A model generated the notes under the pieces. It was not told the DNA's origin. It saw only the letters and a program-made list of their open reading frames with translations, and did not search any database. DNA of 64,000 nt from Ananas comosus (Eukaryota; Streptophyta; Magnoliopsida; Poales; Bromeliaceae), in the NCBI RefSeq assembly GCF_001540865.1, contig NC_033623.1, positions 15,912,955-15,976,954 on the forward strand, given 5' to 3'. Below, one piece after another: positions 48,501-60,440 of this stretch (position 1 is the stretch's first letter; each line of letters opens with the position of its first letter). Made by a program: the position numbers and the translations under genes.

Positions 48501-51242
48501 ATATTCTTTATGCTTTTCTTCCCTCTGCCCCAACAGTTGAACAAGGTACAGCTAGTTGCAAATGAAAACCAAGTGGAGGAGCAAGATTTAACAAAGATAT
48601 GCTTAATGGGCCAGGTCCAGCCTTAATTTCACATAATAACTCAAATCGGCATGTAATAAGTTGGTTCATCTGAAGGTAAGTTCCTTCAACACAAAAGAAC
48701 TACCTCAAGATGCTAAAATGCTAAAAATGAAGTTAGCAACATGGAAAGATGGGTGAAAATTTCAAGCAACCAGTACAGCTATATATGCGCCTAAATATCT
48801 CAGTTTAATTCAAATTCCAATTTTTGACACACTCATGTGATATAAAAGAGAAATTAAAGGTTCTGATTGTTTCATTAATGAAAGATTTGTAGCCATCAAT
48901 ACATGGAAATATAAAATTTGTATTACCTGATGGAGCTAGCAACATATACAGTCAGAGGGCAAGAGTCATGGGAAATTGCACGGGTAGGTGTTTTCCAGAG
49001 GACATTCGAGAACGACAGCAAAGCGGACGGGTTGTCACTGATGACACGAACCTTTGCATCACATTTTGAAGATGAACCGACAGCTCCATCTTGTACATAG
49101 ACACTTGAGATGGATGAAATGTGAGAAGTAACCTAGAAGGGAAGAAATGATGAATCAGTAGGCCAAAATGTTGTCAGTAAAATATTGTAGACGCTATCTT
49201 ATTTGAGGAGAACAATATCCATTTTAGTTCTCCTCAAACTATCTACCCTCAGACTTCATCACAACATGTTTCAAGTAAAATACTGAGACTTTTCCATGCT
49301 AAAATGTGGATATGAAGAGTATCTATATTTGTTCAAGTATAGTGCAAAAGAGCTATAGAGGAAACAACTGATAATGCATTTTTCTGGAAGATATCCCGGC
49401 AGAAGTAGGAATTAGGTCCCAACAAGGAATACAAATAGCTTGGAGTTCAACATTAGCAGATGATAGTCAGTAACTAATTGCAGAATAAGTAATGCTTCTT
49501 TCTTCGAGCATTTGCTTCCTTTAAGAAAACCAAGTATTCAATAATCTCATTTATTCTTTCAAGATAAAAGTAGAACCTCAAAACAAGTGTTAGGACAAAC
49601 CTTGACCATTAAGAAACAGATAGCTGACTAATTTCAAGAACAGATTCTTAAGTTTTAACTTTTAAGCTACATAAAGTATAGCAACAAGAAATTTCATATG
49701 TAGGTATATGGATTATTTCCATCAGGAACATGAGCAGAAATATATAATGTGCGACTGCAGGACAATTGAACTACAGCCTACCTGTTTTAAAAGCTTTCCA
49801 AATTGAGCCTTTGAAACATCAGAAGCACCGCCAACAACATTTCCTCTCACATGAAGAGGAAGACCAGACAAGCTCTCTATGAACTCCACATGACAAGAAA
49901 TGTGTTAGAAATGCATTAGATGCAAATCAATCATCACTAGAAACAAAATAATGAGAATAGGAAACTACCTACTCCTGTTGCACCGCTTTTTTGAAGCTCC
50001 GATGACTTCAAGTTATAAAAAGCTTTATCTTTTACAATTACACCTCTTCCAGCTAGAGCCCAATTTAATCCATAAGAAACTCCTGGGCCTTCCCTGCGGC
50101 ATAAATAACTAGTCAAAATCCAAAGTAGGTGAAGATGACGATTTTAAGCTCATGTTTAATTTGCCCGACTGTGAGATTATATGAACATATTCCGCTTTGA
50201 GATTGGATGAAAAGGTTATATATATATGTATAGACGTTAAACTTATACATTTTCGCATACTTAAAAACAAACATAAAAAATAAAGGTTTTGCCACAGTTT
50301 TTACTCACCCACGCTTTTATATAGTGTCAATATAGTGCATACCATTATAGTCATATGAGAAATGCTAAAGCACAGAATAAGACTAATATTTAATTTCGTT
50401 GGTACGTGATCACTTCACACTCAGAGATTCTAGACCCAATAGTACCTAAGACAACAAATCACACGCATTGGTTGATTAAATGATTCATACATGGTACCAA
50501 TTTATTACACAATATGCAGCTAGAAGAAGTTGCTCCAAGTAAAGGAGAAAAGCCAGCATGATAAAGAAGAAGATACCTTGGAAAAGTTATGGTTTCTCCT
50601 TCTTCCTCTGATAAGGCTGCTGAAACAGCATACTTCATAACCCACCACAAAGAGAAAAGGCAATGAAAGTTAGATGACAACAGATGATAAAAACTTCAGC
50701 ACATTCGAATTTTTGTTGCAGCTAAACATTCAATCACAATTTTCATGCGTACATTAGTTAAATATTCAATCACAATTTTTATGTTTATTTTTTCGCAACA
50801 AGAAAATTTTATATCGCCTACATGAATCATGTTCCACCGCATAATTCCTTCTCGAGAGACACAACCTTCTCTACATTATATGCTATCAAGATTCAAAGAT
50901 TGGAGCAAGTACCGAGCAAATAACCAAAACGATCCTATGTTCTTCGGAGGGCGCGCTTCTTGATGTCACGAAACGGAATCAAATGGATTTTCCCTAAACA
51001 AGTGATTCAAGAATACCTAGATCCACTAAGCTAAGAAGAGAGACGAACCAATTCCTCGTAGGGCGATCGCTAAGAGGAACCACTTGCTTAGGGACGAGAA
51101 ACAGAAACCCTAAATTTCGCGTCGAGATCGAAGGACTCACGTGCCGTGCGATCGAGAGGGAGGAGGGAATGGGGGATCGGGTCGATCTCGAAGAGGAGAG
51201 CGCGGCGGCGCGCGAGAGGTGCCTAAGGAGCGCGCTCCTCAT
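45521..51242 (-). CDS. plant-conserved protein of unknown function, predicted mitochondrial, 450 aa
   Basis: Eleven coding exons on the minus strand join in frame: 51242-51141, 50632-50577, 50093-49969, 49876-49782, 49132-48927, 48110-47922, 47534-47328, 46209-46056, 45956-45893, 45805-45728, 45597-45521 (1353 nt). Exon 1 encodes 34 residues rich in Arg, Ser and Ala with no acid (MRSALLRHLSRAAAL...IARH), a classic mitochondrial presequence; exon 2 starts YAVSAALSEEEGE. The body has conserved stretches such as EGPGVSYGLNWALAGRGVIV, LSGLPLHVRGNVVGGA, KVRVISDNPSALLSFSNVLW, SSLVLCGKAFADSNSVKDAL, SARLLVSGDSVALLFSPEEI and KLSPGQAAYHFLAGFNDG. I recall plant homologues that some databases label as PEP carboxykinase, but no carboxykinase motif is visible, so I do not adopt that name. 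The exon 3 donor was chosen (GTAGTT) because it restores the expected spacing before ESLSGLP. Confidence 0.88.
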
Positions 51243-51255
51243 TTGGCGGCGGCGG

Positions 51256-51335
51256 CGGAGCAGGAGACCACGGAGGAGGAGGAGGACGACGACGAGGTGG
51301 AGGAGGAGGAGGAGGAGGAGGAGGAGGAGCAGGAA
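51256..51335. repeat. GGA/GAG trinucleotide-rich tract in a 5' UTR
   Basis: Imperfect GGA/GAG triplets upstream of the minus-strand gene, transcribed there as a CCT/TCC-rich leader. Open frames in both directions (Glu/Arg or Ser-rich) are products of the repeat. Confidence 0.8.
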
Positions 51336-51429
51336 CTCGGAGACGAACTAGACGACGGAGGGGGGAGTAGGGCTGTAGGGGTGGAGGAAGAGAAAAGGAG
51401 CGACGGAGGTGATTTTACCACCGGTGAAT

Positions 51430-52801
51430 ATGTGGGAATATGGGCGCAGCGGGGAGTATCTCAAAGTGAGACTTTCCTATCCGCCGTTCACGCTACTTTA
51501 AACTCCGTGTTGTTTTCATGATGAACGCTGGATGGGATGGTCTCACTTTGGTAATCCGCACCAATTCTTTTTGATCTGGATTAGTCCCTGCGGTATCCCG
51601 CGAGTGCTCTCCCCCCGTCCCTAAGGACCATCAAATTGGTCCGGCCCAGTGTCGTATTTGCGCCCGATCAGGCCCCTTTGCATTCGTCCTTTTATTTTAT
51701 TTTATTTATTATTTTTCTTTACGGTTTGAAGGACGGTCATTTGATGCGAGGGCCAAGTTTGGACTGAAATTGTAGAATCAATATATATATCGACTTGGAC
51801 TGGGTTTGTCGAGTTGGCCTCGAGCAAACTGACCCCCATTTTAGCCCAGCAAATGGTTAGAACATTGCTTGAAATGATGATAATGATAATCTGATAGATG
51901 CTAGTGCTAGCAACAACTGATAGTAGAGGCCAAATACAAACTGCAGAAGATAGTTATTTGAATTTAAATACTAGGTTAAACTTCAAATACCACCCTAGTA
52001 GTTTCGCACTTTCTCACTTTAGTATCCTGTGATTTAAAATGTACTAATTTAGTACCACGTGATTTCATTTTTCTCTTTTCCGTCAGCCGTTAACATTTCG
52101 TTAAATTATATACAAAAAACCTTCAGATAGTCCACTTAGATTTATCGAATATTCACTTTAGTATCTTTAGTTTTAACTTTGTTACTGATTTAACAAAAAA
52201 AAAAAAATAGTGGAGGGAATAACAAAAAAATATATATATATAAAACCACGAGGTACTAAATTAATACACTTTAAACTACAGGATATTAAAATAAAAAAGT
52301 GCAAAACCATAGAAGTGGTATTTAAAGTTTTTCCTAAATACTATAATGAATCACCATACCAATATTCACACAACTCCATCTAACTCAACATTTTCGTTCT
52401 TCAGCAAATTCATCTTTCTTTCTTGTTAGTCGATGCAGGCAATTGCTTGGGAAAACAGAAAACAGAAACTAAAAGAACTAATTTCATTCTAATTCACTGC
52501 ATCGCAATTAGTGGTATTTACAATGAATTCAAGGTGTGAAGAACAAATTCAATAAGAAATTTGGATGATTTCTTCGATTTCAAATTGTTGTTCGACATAC
52601 GATGAAAATAATATAGTCACGGGACTAGATTTTTAGATAACATAACTAATTCTGTAAGTTGAGCCGAAACGAAAGCAGGCTACGGTGATCATCCACTGAC
52701 TCAACAGTCCATCCATGGCTCTGTTGATTCAGATCAGGAAGAAGGTGCCCCCCGACATTGAATCTTGATATGTACAAGAGGTGCGGTGATACATTCGTGA
52801 A
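51430..52801. other. intergenic region with one family-B MITE
   Basis: Promoter side of the mitochondrial-type protein gene and 3' side of the VTT-domain gene. Apart from the MITE at 51973-52334 no feature is recognised. Confidence 0.6.
51973..52334. mobile_element. MITE, family B (hAT-like), copy 2, 8-bp TSD
   Basis: A 362-bp element flanked by TAAATACT at 51965-51972 and 52335-52342 (boundary uncertain by one base). Inverted arms start AGGTTAAACTTCAAATACCA and the inverse of AGTGGTATTTAAAGTTTTTC. Sub-terminal arms contain AGTTTCGCACTTTCTCACTT and TTTAGTACCACGTGATTT, inverted at the other end. Same family as 22845-23210. Confidence 0.8.
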
Positions 52802-53002
52802 TCAGCTCAGTTTCGGCTTCGACTCGTCATCTTGTTGAGTCTTGCTCATCAGTGTAGGTGTAATGGAAATAATGCCAATAAAGAACAGAGTAGCTACTGA
52901 TTGGAAATCGTAAAGGTCGCCCAGCGATCTTAACTCTCCCAAAGCAATTCCAGCCTGTTTATCACCACAAATAAAAGGGGGTTAAGAAATAGGAGTCTGT
53001 AA

Positions 53003-53071
<69 letters not shown>

Positions 53072-55481
53072 ACTTTGAGGAGAAAGACACGTGACAAATA
53101 CGCAGTGTAAAACCTTTAGGAAAACAAACAACATTCCGACGGAAAGGTCAATCTAGAACACTAAAGAGTCTCCACAAAAGCGAGAACGTTTAAGAGGTAT
53201 CCATACATTTCACCGACGTAAGAACTATGCAGCAATTATACTGTTGAGCAAATAAGGAAAAAACAATTACCCTCACTGTGACATAGGCAGCTGGGATGAG
53301 GCCTATAAGGGTTGCCAAGAAGAATATGTGGTAGGGCACGTCAACAATCGGTGATGCAAAGTTAATGAAGGTGTTAGGCAATGCAGGAGTAACTCTGAGG
53401 AAAAGCATGTAGTTCAACAGCTTTTCTCTTCTCTTAGCTACCTGAAGAAAAAACAATGATAATAATTGTTGGCTCAGCAAAACGAGAATACGACTTCAAA
53501 GAGTATAATAAAACTTCAGAAAGTGCGAAATATACTAAATGAGACAAATAAATCAGCGATGGACCGTCGTGATTAGAATAACACTTCAGTAATATACGAA
53601 TAAACAAAGGAGTCAGTAATCGGTTACCTGTGCTTGGAAGAAGCTGAGTTTGTCTGGCCACAACGAGAACACTATGGGCCTTCCTACCAATTTTGAGAGG
53701 AAAAAGCAGGAAGAAGCACCAGCTGTGGCAGCAAATACGACCAATGCTACACCATGAAAGACGCCAAATAATGCACCCGCAAGCAGAGACATGAAGATAG
53801 TCCCTGGAATCATGAAAGTCTGCATAAATATGTAGACGGCACAGTAACCCACTAAAACTTGTATCGTGTAGTCACTTGTGTAGCTCTCAAGGTGATCCCT
53901 ACAAAATCAAAGTGTAATATTAAAAAACAAAAGAAGTTGATTAAAAAAAAAACCATTTATCACAACATGTGTTCACAACTTGTAAAAACAATTGAAGGCA
54001 GATCATAATGAAAGTTTTTTTAAAAAATAACAATAAAGATTTATGACCAAAAGATTGCATCGGACAATAGTACAATAAACAGAAAAAGGTAAAAGGTATT
54101 GTTACTTTTTTTGTGGGGGAAAGTAAAAACGAATATACAGAAAAATGAATAAAAGATAAAAATTTGCGGTGCATGGATTTGATCCAAGTATATAAGATGG
54201 ACAACTGGCAAATGGAGGTGATAAGATAGTATGCAAAATACATGAAACATCTGATTGTTGCTTTGAAGTAATCTTTGTTAACTGTGAAGAAGAGGTTGCT
54301 TCCACTGCAGCGCTTATAACTTACAAGCATGTTGACCAATTTCAAAAATAAACAATGATATACTGACATTATTATATCACCTGATATAAGCAAAAACTGA
54401 AGGTTGTGGCAAGTTCGCGGTTACAATACTTTAACCCTTCCAAGTTACTTGGACATGATGAAAACATATGACGATTATTAACATTACTTAACAGATCTGT
54501 ACCAGAGCAACAAAAGAATTGCTCAAAGAGGAATTACTTCATGTTATAAAGTTAAATTCAAAATTTCTAACAATTCAAATATATGAAAATAATTACTATA
54601 GTAAAAAAATTTTGACATAATTGGTGCAGCTGCACAGAAGGAAGATCTGTGTCAGAATAAGCAGAAAACTGAAATTCCTTGGTCTGATTAGGGAAGAGGA
54701 ATTGCAGATCCAAGTGACCTTACGAAACAAGCATTATGATTAAGGAAGCCCAGTTAAATCTCCAATTGAGAATTAAATGAGAACATCGTTAAACTACCAT
54801 GTATAAATGTACAATATGAATGAAATAGCTTCATCAATTGAGTTTGCACCATGATTTACCTATTTCCCAAAACTCCCACCATAATTTCACGTAGTTTCTA
54901 CCAAATTAATGGTGCATGATAACAGAAATTCCCTTAAACAGAAGGGAAAAAAGATCATTAAATTCCAAGCATTTTACCTCTTACACAGATACTGTTTCAT
55001 TACCGAATAGAACAGAAGGAATAACAAATAAAGCATGGACCCAAATCAAAATATCGTCTCCAAACCTAGATTTTATCTCGCATCAAAAAGGCGAAGAACC
55101 AAATTTCACGTCTATAGATATTTCCCCGCACCAGTCATATCAAAATCTCACATTTACTCTTCAAATCCCCAAATTTCCAACATTTAACACTGTTCCATTA
55201 CCAAATTACGCAAAAAACAACAAAAACCACCAATCAAACGTAGACCCAAACCTCAAAACCACGAATCTCGCATAAAAAAACTCAAATTCCGAATCAAAAC
55301 GAGGGATCCCAAATCAATACCTAAGAATTTGGAGCTCCTCCAATGTGCGGGGCAACTTGAGGAAGCTATAATCAGAGGCGGGCATCGACAGATACACCCC
55401 AAAAAGCCCTAATCCGAACCCCGCCACCACCGCGGCCGCCGCCACCGCCTCCCACCCCGTCAATTTGTTCTCTCTCCCCAT
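52802..55481 (-). CDS. VTT/DedA-domain (SNARE-associated Golgi, TVP38-like) membrane protein, frameshifted last exon
   Basis: Four coding exons on the minus strand: 55481-55321, 53898-53628, 53441-53271, and a last exon from 52955. The protein starts MGRENKLTGWEAVAAAAVVAG, with a first hydrophobic helix. A VTT domain follows: VGYCAVYIFMQTFMIPGTIF, SLLAGALFGVFHG, AATAGASSCFFLSKLVG, LLNYMLFLRVTPALPNTFIN and PYHIFFLATLIGLIPAAYVT. Family members (VMP1/TMEM41/TVP38/DedA) are membrane proteins, several linked to lipid scrambling or endomembrane traffic. In the last exon AGIALGELRSLG is followed, in another frame, by GDLYDFQSVATLFFIGIISI and a tail ending KPKLS-stop at 52802. A run of four Cs (plus strand 52920-52923) is where the frame changes. 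As read, translation would stop at 52827 (243 aa); with the conserved frame about 251 aa. An assembly error is quite possible. Confidence 0.88.
53007..53067. repeat. (TA)n microsatellite, about 30 units
   Basis: An uninterrupted TA run in the last intron of the VTT-domain gene, starting about 50 bp upstream of its last exon on the minus strand. Confidence 0.95.
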
Positions 55482-56309
55482 CTCCCTCTCTCTATGCAAA
55501 ATTAGGGTTTCAAAGAGAGACTAAATAATAAAACAAGCAGCCCTTGGGCGAGAGATTATAGAGGGGAGAGAGAGAGAGAGATGGGAAAGGATTAAAAAGA
55601 AACACAAAGAAAGAAAAAAAAAAAAAAAAGTAAATGAAAAAGAAAAAATCTAATCTAATTATTTCCTCTCCTTTTCCCCTATTATTCGCATCTTCGTTTT
55701 TGAGAATTGAGATTAATGTTTGGGGAGCATCCTCTTTTAAGGATGTAATTGAGGAAAGGAATATTCTTTTTTAATTTGAATGGTTCGGTGCAACAAATGA
55801 GTATGCTACGCTTACGCAACAGTGTACCCCAAAGAGTACCCTGTTTTTTGAAGTGAGGAACAATCAGTTGTTAATCGATGCACGCCGAATCACCAATGAC
55901 TGTTGGATTTGGTACACTATCGGTGCATTTAGCATCACCATTACTATAATTCATTTTATATCCAACGGTCCAGCAGAGCGGACAGGTGGGGCCAGCTAAA
56001 CACGTGGACGGATAAGACAAACGTGCTAATTAATTATCGCGTACCGCGTAAATTGTAGCTTCTTGGACTCTGTTGTTGGAAATCCCAAATTTACCCAGAT
56101 TTAATTTTATATTTTAATAATAATGTGGTTTTTATTTTATGCAAAAAAAAAAAATTGCAACTCTATCAGATGCACGGTATTTAAAAAAAAAAAAAGTGAC
56201 CATAACATATTAATTTAAACTTTTAAATATTTTATTTGTGAGGACTATATTATTATTTTGTTACGTGTACGTATTTACAAACCTTTTGCCTTACTGAATT
56301 TTACTAAAT

Positions 56310-56700
56310 ATATTTGTGAGAACTATATATTTCACGTGATGGAAAGTATTCAAAATTAATAATTTTAATGACTATGGTTAGCTGTCTATAAGTTTAACGG
56401 TGTAGAAATATTCAAATCATATAAAATTTTAATAGAAATTTTTTTATACTATATAAAACAAGATTAATATTTTTGATTTAAAATTTTAATATCATATCAT
56501 TACATTTTGTGAAATTTTTATTTTCAACAGTTGACTTTAAACCCCTTTGATCACTAGGCAAATGATATGAAAAAATCACGAAAATTATTTTCTAAATCAA
56601 GTTTAACTGAGCCGGTCGTCGATTCAAAAATTTCAACATCGAAAACGATTTGAAAGCATAGAAAACTCCATGCTTCCAGAAATATACCAGCCTCACTCAT
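56310..56700. mobile_element. degraded family-A MITE remnant, copy 5
   Basis: The interior and right arm resemble copies 3 and 4: AAGTTTAACGGTGTAGAAAT, TTTGATCACTAGGCAAATGA, GAGCCGGTCGTCGATTC, and AACATCGAAAACGATTTGAA near the end. The left arm is missing or unrecognisable. Confidence 0.6.
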
Positions 56701-57132
56701 ATACTTGTCACTATTATATTTTTCTTTAATTACATGGATCTCCAACAATGCTGCATTTCTAATTACATTCAATCAAAATATCTCTAAAAATTGTTAAGAA
56801 ATTCAAATGCAAAAATTATTATAAAGCATTTATCATTTCAAAGTTGCTTAAATTAAGAATGAAATCAATTCCTTAATCTCCTGGCCCATCCTGGCTCTTT
56901 ACTCTCTTGAAGAACCAACAATTAGTGTCTTCCTTATTTATTTATTTGTTACTATTTTTATACATATTTTTCTAATATTGGACCCGACTCAATTGAGGGA
57001 GTTTTTTTCCAACTTGGCATCTTTTAAGGGCATCAAGGCACGTGGACTTGTCACGTGGAAAACAACAAGTAACATGCACGTTTGGTCCTTTTATTGATAG
57101 ATAAAAAAATAAAAAAGAAAAAGATGCTGAGA

Positions 57133-57289
57133 TTTTTTTTTTTTTTAGAGATATAGATAACATGCTATCCGTTTCGTTTATTTTTTTAAAAATAAATTTA
57201 TTTAAAAATATAAATCAACTAGGATTCGAACTCGGGACATCAGATACGAACCACCAAGTCCTTTGTCACTTACGTTAGGAACGGTTGAT
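57133..57289 (-). mobile_element. tRNA-derived SINE (copy 2) with 12-bp target-site duplication
   Basis: Diverged copy of the element at 5090-5250, same orientation: poly(A) tail at the lower coordinate and B-box-like GTTCGAATCCT on the minus strand. Perfect direct repeats AAGATGCTGAGA flank it at 57121-57132 and 57290-57301. Confidence 0.85.
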
Positions 57290-58959
57290 AAGATGCTGAG
57301 ACTTACAATGTCTCTACGGACATAAATACAAGTTGAATGGGTCTTGTTTATGCTAAAATTATAAAATATTTTTTATGCATTTATGCTAAAAAAAAAATTC
57401 CCCCCCTTTTAGAAAAACTTGCACAAAATGTTTGGGTCAACAAAAAAATATTTATGCATTTTTGAAAGAGTCTATTATATTTATTGCATGTACATATTTG
57501 TATGAGATTTAGATGTTACATAAAAAGCACTAATTACATGTGTGTTTTTTTAAGATCCACTTGTTCTATTTGTCATTGTCCTAATCAGAAAAAATTCGTC
57601 CCCGCTACGTTGCCAGATCCATAAAAAGACAACGGTGAATGCGACGTGCTCCCTCATATTTTAACAAATTAATTTGAGCCGTGAAATGTTGTTTAAAAAC
57701 ATTAATTTCTAAACTTGTCTAACTTCTCGCAATATTATTATAATTAGATTATTCGTTATAACAAAATTCAATTTTCACTCTTCACAAGTTTGTAATTAGA
57801 TTTGAATACAAAATGCAAACTTAAAAACTAATCAAGCTTAAGGAATTAAAAATAAAATAATAAAGAAATAAAAAGTTTGGAAACTCTGTGAATTTTACAA
57901 AAAGCGAAAATCTCAACTTTGGTCCCCCCAACCCCACAAGAAAAAAGAAAAAGCGTTACTAGTACGAAATTCTCTTCAACTTTTGGTGGTAGATACTATA
58001 AATGAAAGGACTCTGACATGACCTGCAAACTTTACTACTATTACATTTAAAAAACAAGTACCTGTAATATATAGATATAAATTTTACATCTGCACCAATC
58101 TAAAATTCTAAATTTTTAAACAAAATTTAAATTTTTTTAAAAAATAATAAAACTAGGAAAAAATAAATGCCTCTGGATGAGTGACGTATAGAATCTACAC
58201 CTAATTTAAAAATGTATAAATAATATTACTCACATTAATGGTGATACTATATAACAACTACTAACTACCACAAGAGAATAAATATAGAAAAAAATATAAG
58301 TAAACAAGTAAAACATAAGATTTTTAAGCAAGTGAAACTTCACCTCTTATATTCCTATTCAAATTCTCACTAACTTGGATGGACGTAGACCCCCCCCCTC
58401 CACATGTTGCCTTACCACTGTAGGAATCCTAATAATTTGGGCAAAAATTGCATAGGCATTGCCCCAAACTACTAGTTTGGGAGGCAACGTAGATAGGCGC
58501 TGTGTGTGATGAGCGCGCACCCATCGCTCGGACGGAAACGAAAAAAAGATAAAATTTTCATGCACCGTGATTTTTAGGGTTTTAGGGAGAGAGAGAGAGA
58601 GAGAAAAAGAAGTAGATAAAAAAAAGGAGAGGGTTCGAAAAAAAAAAAAAAGAAAAAGCGCCCTAATGTTTTAGAAAGAGAAATAAGCAGATAAAGATAA
58701 AGAAAGGGTTGAGATGGGTGTGCTCTCACCACGTAGCGCCCATCCGCATCCCAAAACTAGTTGTTTGAGGATGAGACTGGTTTTGGGAATGATGTCCATA
58801 TAACTTTTGTCCGAATAATTTTACTATAACTTCATCAATTTTATTGTCGCCGCAATCACGTGTTGTTTACCTTAAACCCCACCTAATAAAAGCTTCTATC
58901 CACCTCATCTCCTTGATTTATTTATACTCAATATGGTGCGTTACATATGGTAGGTTCGA

Positions 58960-59281
58960 GCACTAGAGAGCCCAAGTTAATAGCTCAATTAGGTGGGTGG
59001 TGGTTGGGTCCCTCCACACCCAGTTGCTTCAGACAAAAGCTATGGGCAAAAATTTTACGGACATTGTGTCCAGGAAAGTTAATTTGGGGATCCCCTAGAT
59101 GGGAGCCAAGTGTTTCAAGCCACTTCCGGATGGGCGCCATGTGGCACCCAAGCCATGCGGTGTCCATCGCTCCTGTTGCTCTCCCAACCAGGAGAGTAGT
59201 AGGATTTTTTTGGTACACCCGGAGCACCATTTTTTACTTTAAAAATTTTATTTTATTTTTAAATTATAATTTAATATATCA

Positions 59282-59321
<40 letters not shown>

Positions 59322-59650
59322 TTTTAAAAATATATGTAAAAGAATTTAGAATTCAGGATTCAAAATTCTTTTACACATATTTTTTGAATATCATAATATA
59401 CCTCTATTATATTAAATTATAATTAAAAAATAAAAAATAAAATTTTAGAAAAAAATGGTGCACCGGGTGCACCAAAAATGTCCGATGCTCTCCCAAAAGA
59501 AAGAGCAGCAGGGTCGGGTGCGGCGCCAACCCGGCGTGTCCTCAAATTCCTTTATGGACACACTGTCTATAAAATTTTTGTCCCCAAAGCTATGGTGTTT
59601 TGGCATCTTTAAGATCATATTCTCATTATCTTCATAATAGATTCAAAATC
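58960..59650. mobile_element. outer palindromic element hosting a nested MITE
   Basis: Left-half sequence around 59030-59075 (AAAATTTTACGGACATTGTG) recurs inverted at about 59540-59585 (CACACTGTCTATAAAATTTT). Further inward, GCTCTCCCAACCAGGAGAG on the left faces a diverged inverse on the right. Family-C element 59202-59483 sits at its centre. Outer ends are not sharply defined. Confidence 0.5.
59202..59483. mobile_element. MITE, family C, about 280 bp with about 75-bp inverted arms
   Basis: The left arm TTTTTTTGGTACACCCGGAG continues through GCACCATTTTTTACTTTAAA. The right end carries the inverse (ATGGTGCACCGGGTGCACCA). Each arm ends in a small GGTGCACCCGGTGCACC-type palindrome. A (TAA)n microsatellite (59289-59321) sits in the loop. 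Confidence 0.75.
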
Positions 59651-60440
59651 GGAGGCGTACCTATAGGGATTTGCATATCCTGGTGAAGCATATCTCAAAC
59701 CAAATTTCTCATGAATTAAAACATTTACAACGAGTTTAAAATTCTAAGATAATTTTTAATGACACGAATACCTGAATATGCTATATCTTCCTAAACTTTG
59801 GCCCGATTTTACTTGAACACCTAAGGTTCATAAAAAAATTTAAAAAGTACACAAACTTTTAACAAGGTCAATCAGCCCCCTAGCATCAAATTTCATTAAC
59901 TTATTTTCATAATTAACATTTATTTAACAATCAAAAAATTAAAATACTCAAAATACTCAAAATGAAACGATAACATGAATTTTAAGAATCAAACAACTGT
60001 CTCAAGCAATAGAGTTGATTACAAAATTCTTTGGAAATTAGAAGATCATACAGTTAGTAACGTTTACAAGCTCAGGTGACTACATTACTGTTCTGCTGTT
60101 GTTGTTTTTTTTTCTTTCTTTCTTTTTCTTCCAATAGTCAGTTTTTACACAGCAAGATAAACTTCTCTAATCCAAAATGATATTTCTTCTCTTGTTTTCC
60201 CCAAAAATAGCAAAAGAATTATCAATATAACACCTCATTTTTAACATGCTAGGCATAATTATACTGCGCTCTAGAAAATTTGTATGCTGCTAAACTTGGC
60301 AGAAGAAAAAAAGGTAATAAAATGGCAGCAAATGCAGATAACTCGAATATAACTCCTTAAAGAAATAAACGAAGTAGATAGCATGCTACCTTTCTCTCTC
60401 TCTCTCAAAAGCAAGAAAAAAAAACTTGAATATAACTTTA

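Larger units (their letters stand above)
55482..60440. other. 5-kb gene-free intergenic tract
   Basis: From the VTT gene leader (with an AAACCCTAA-type telo-box just upstream of the start, minus strand) to the UTP13 stop codon. It contains a degraded family-A MITE (about 56310-56700), a SINE (57133-57289), a nested palindromic MITE (about 58960-59650) and T/A-rich filler. No coding exon was recognised. Confidence 0.65.

Noticed and set aside
51141..51521. Plus-strand open frame rich in Glu (126 aa) opposite the mitochondrial-type gene
   Set aside because: Its composition comes from a GGA/GAG repeat, it has no conserved features, and it overlaps exon 1 and the leader of a well-supported minus-strand gene.
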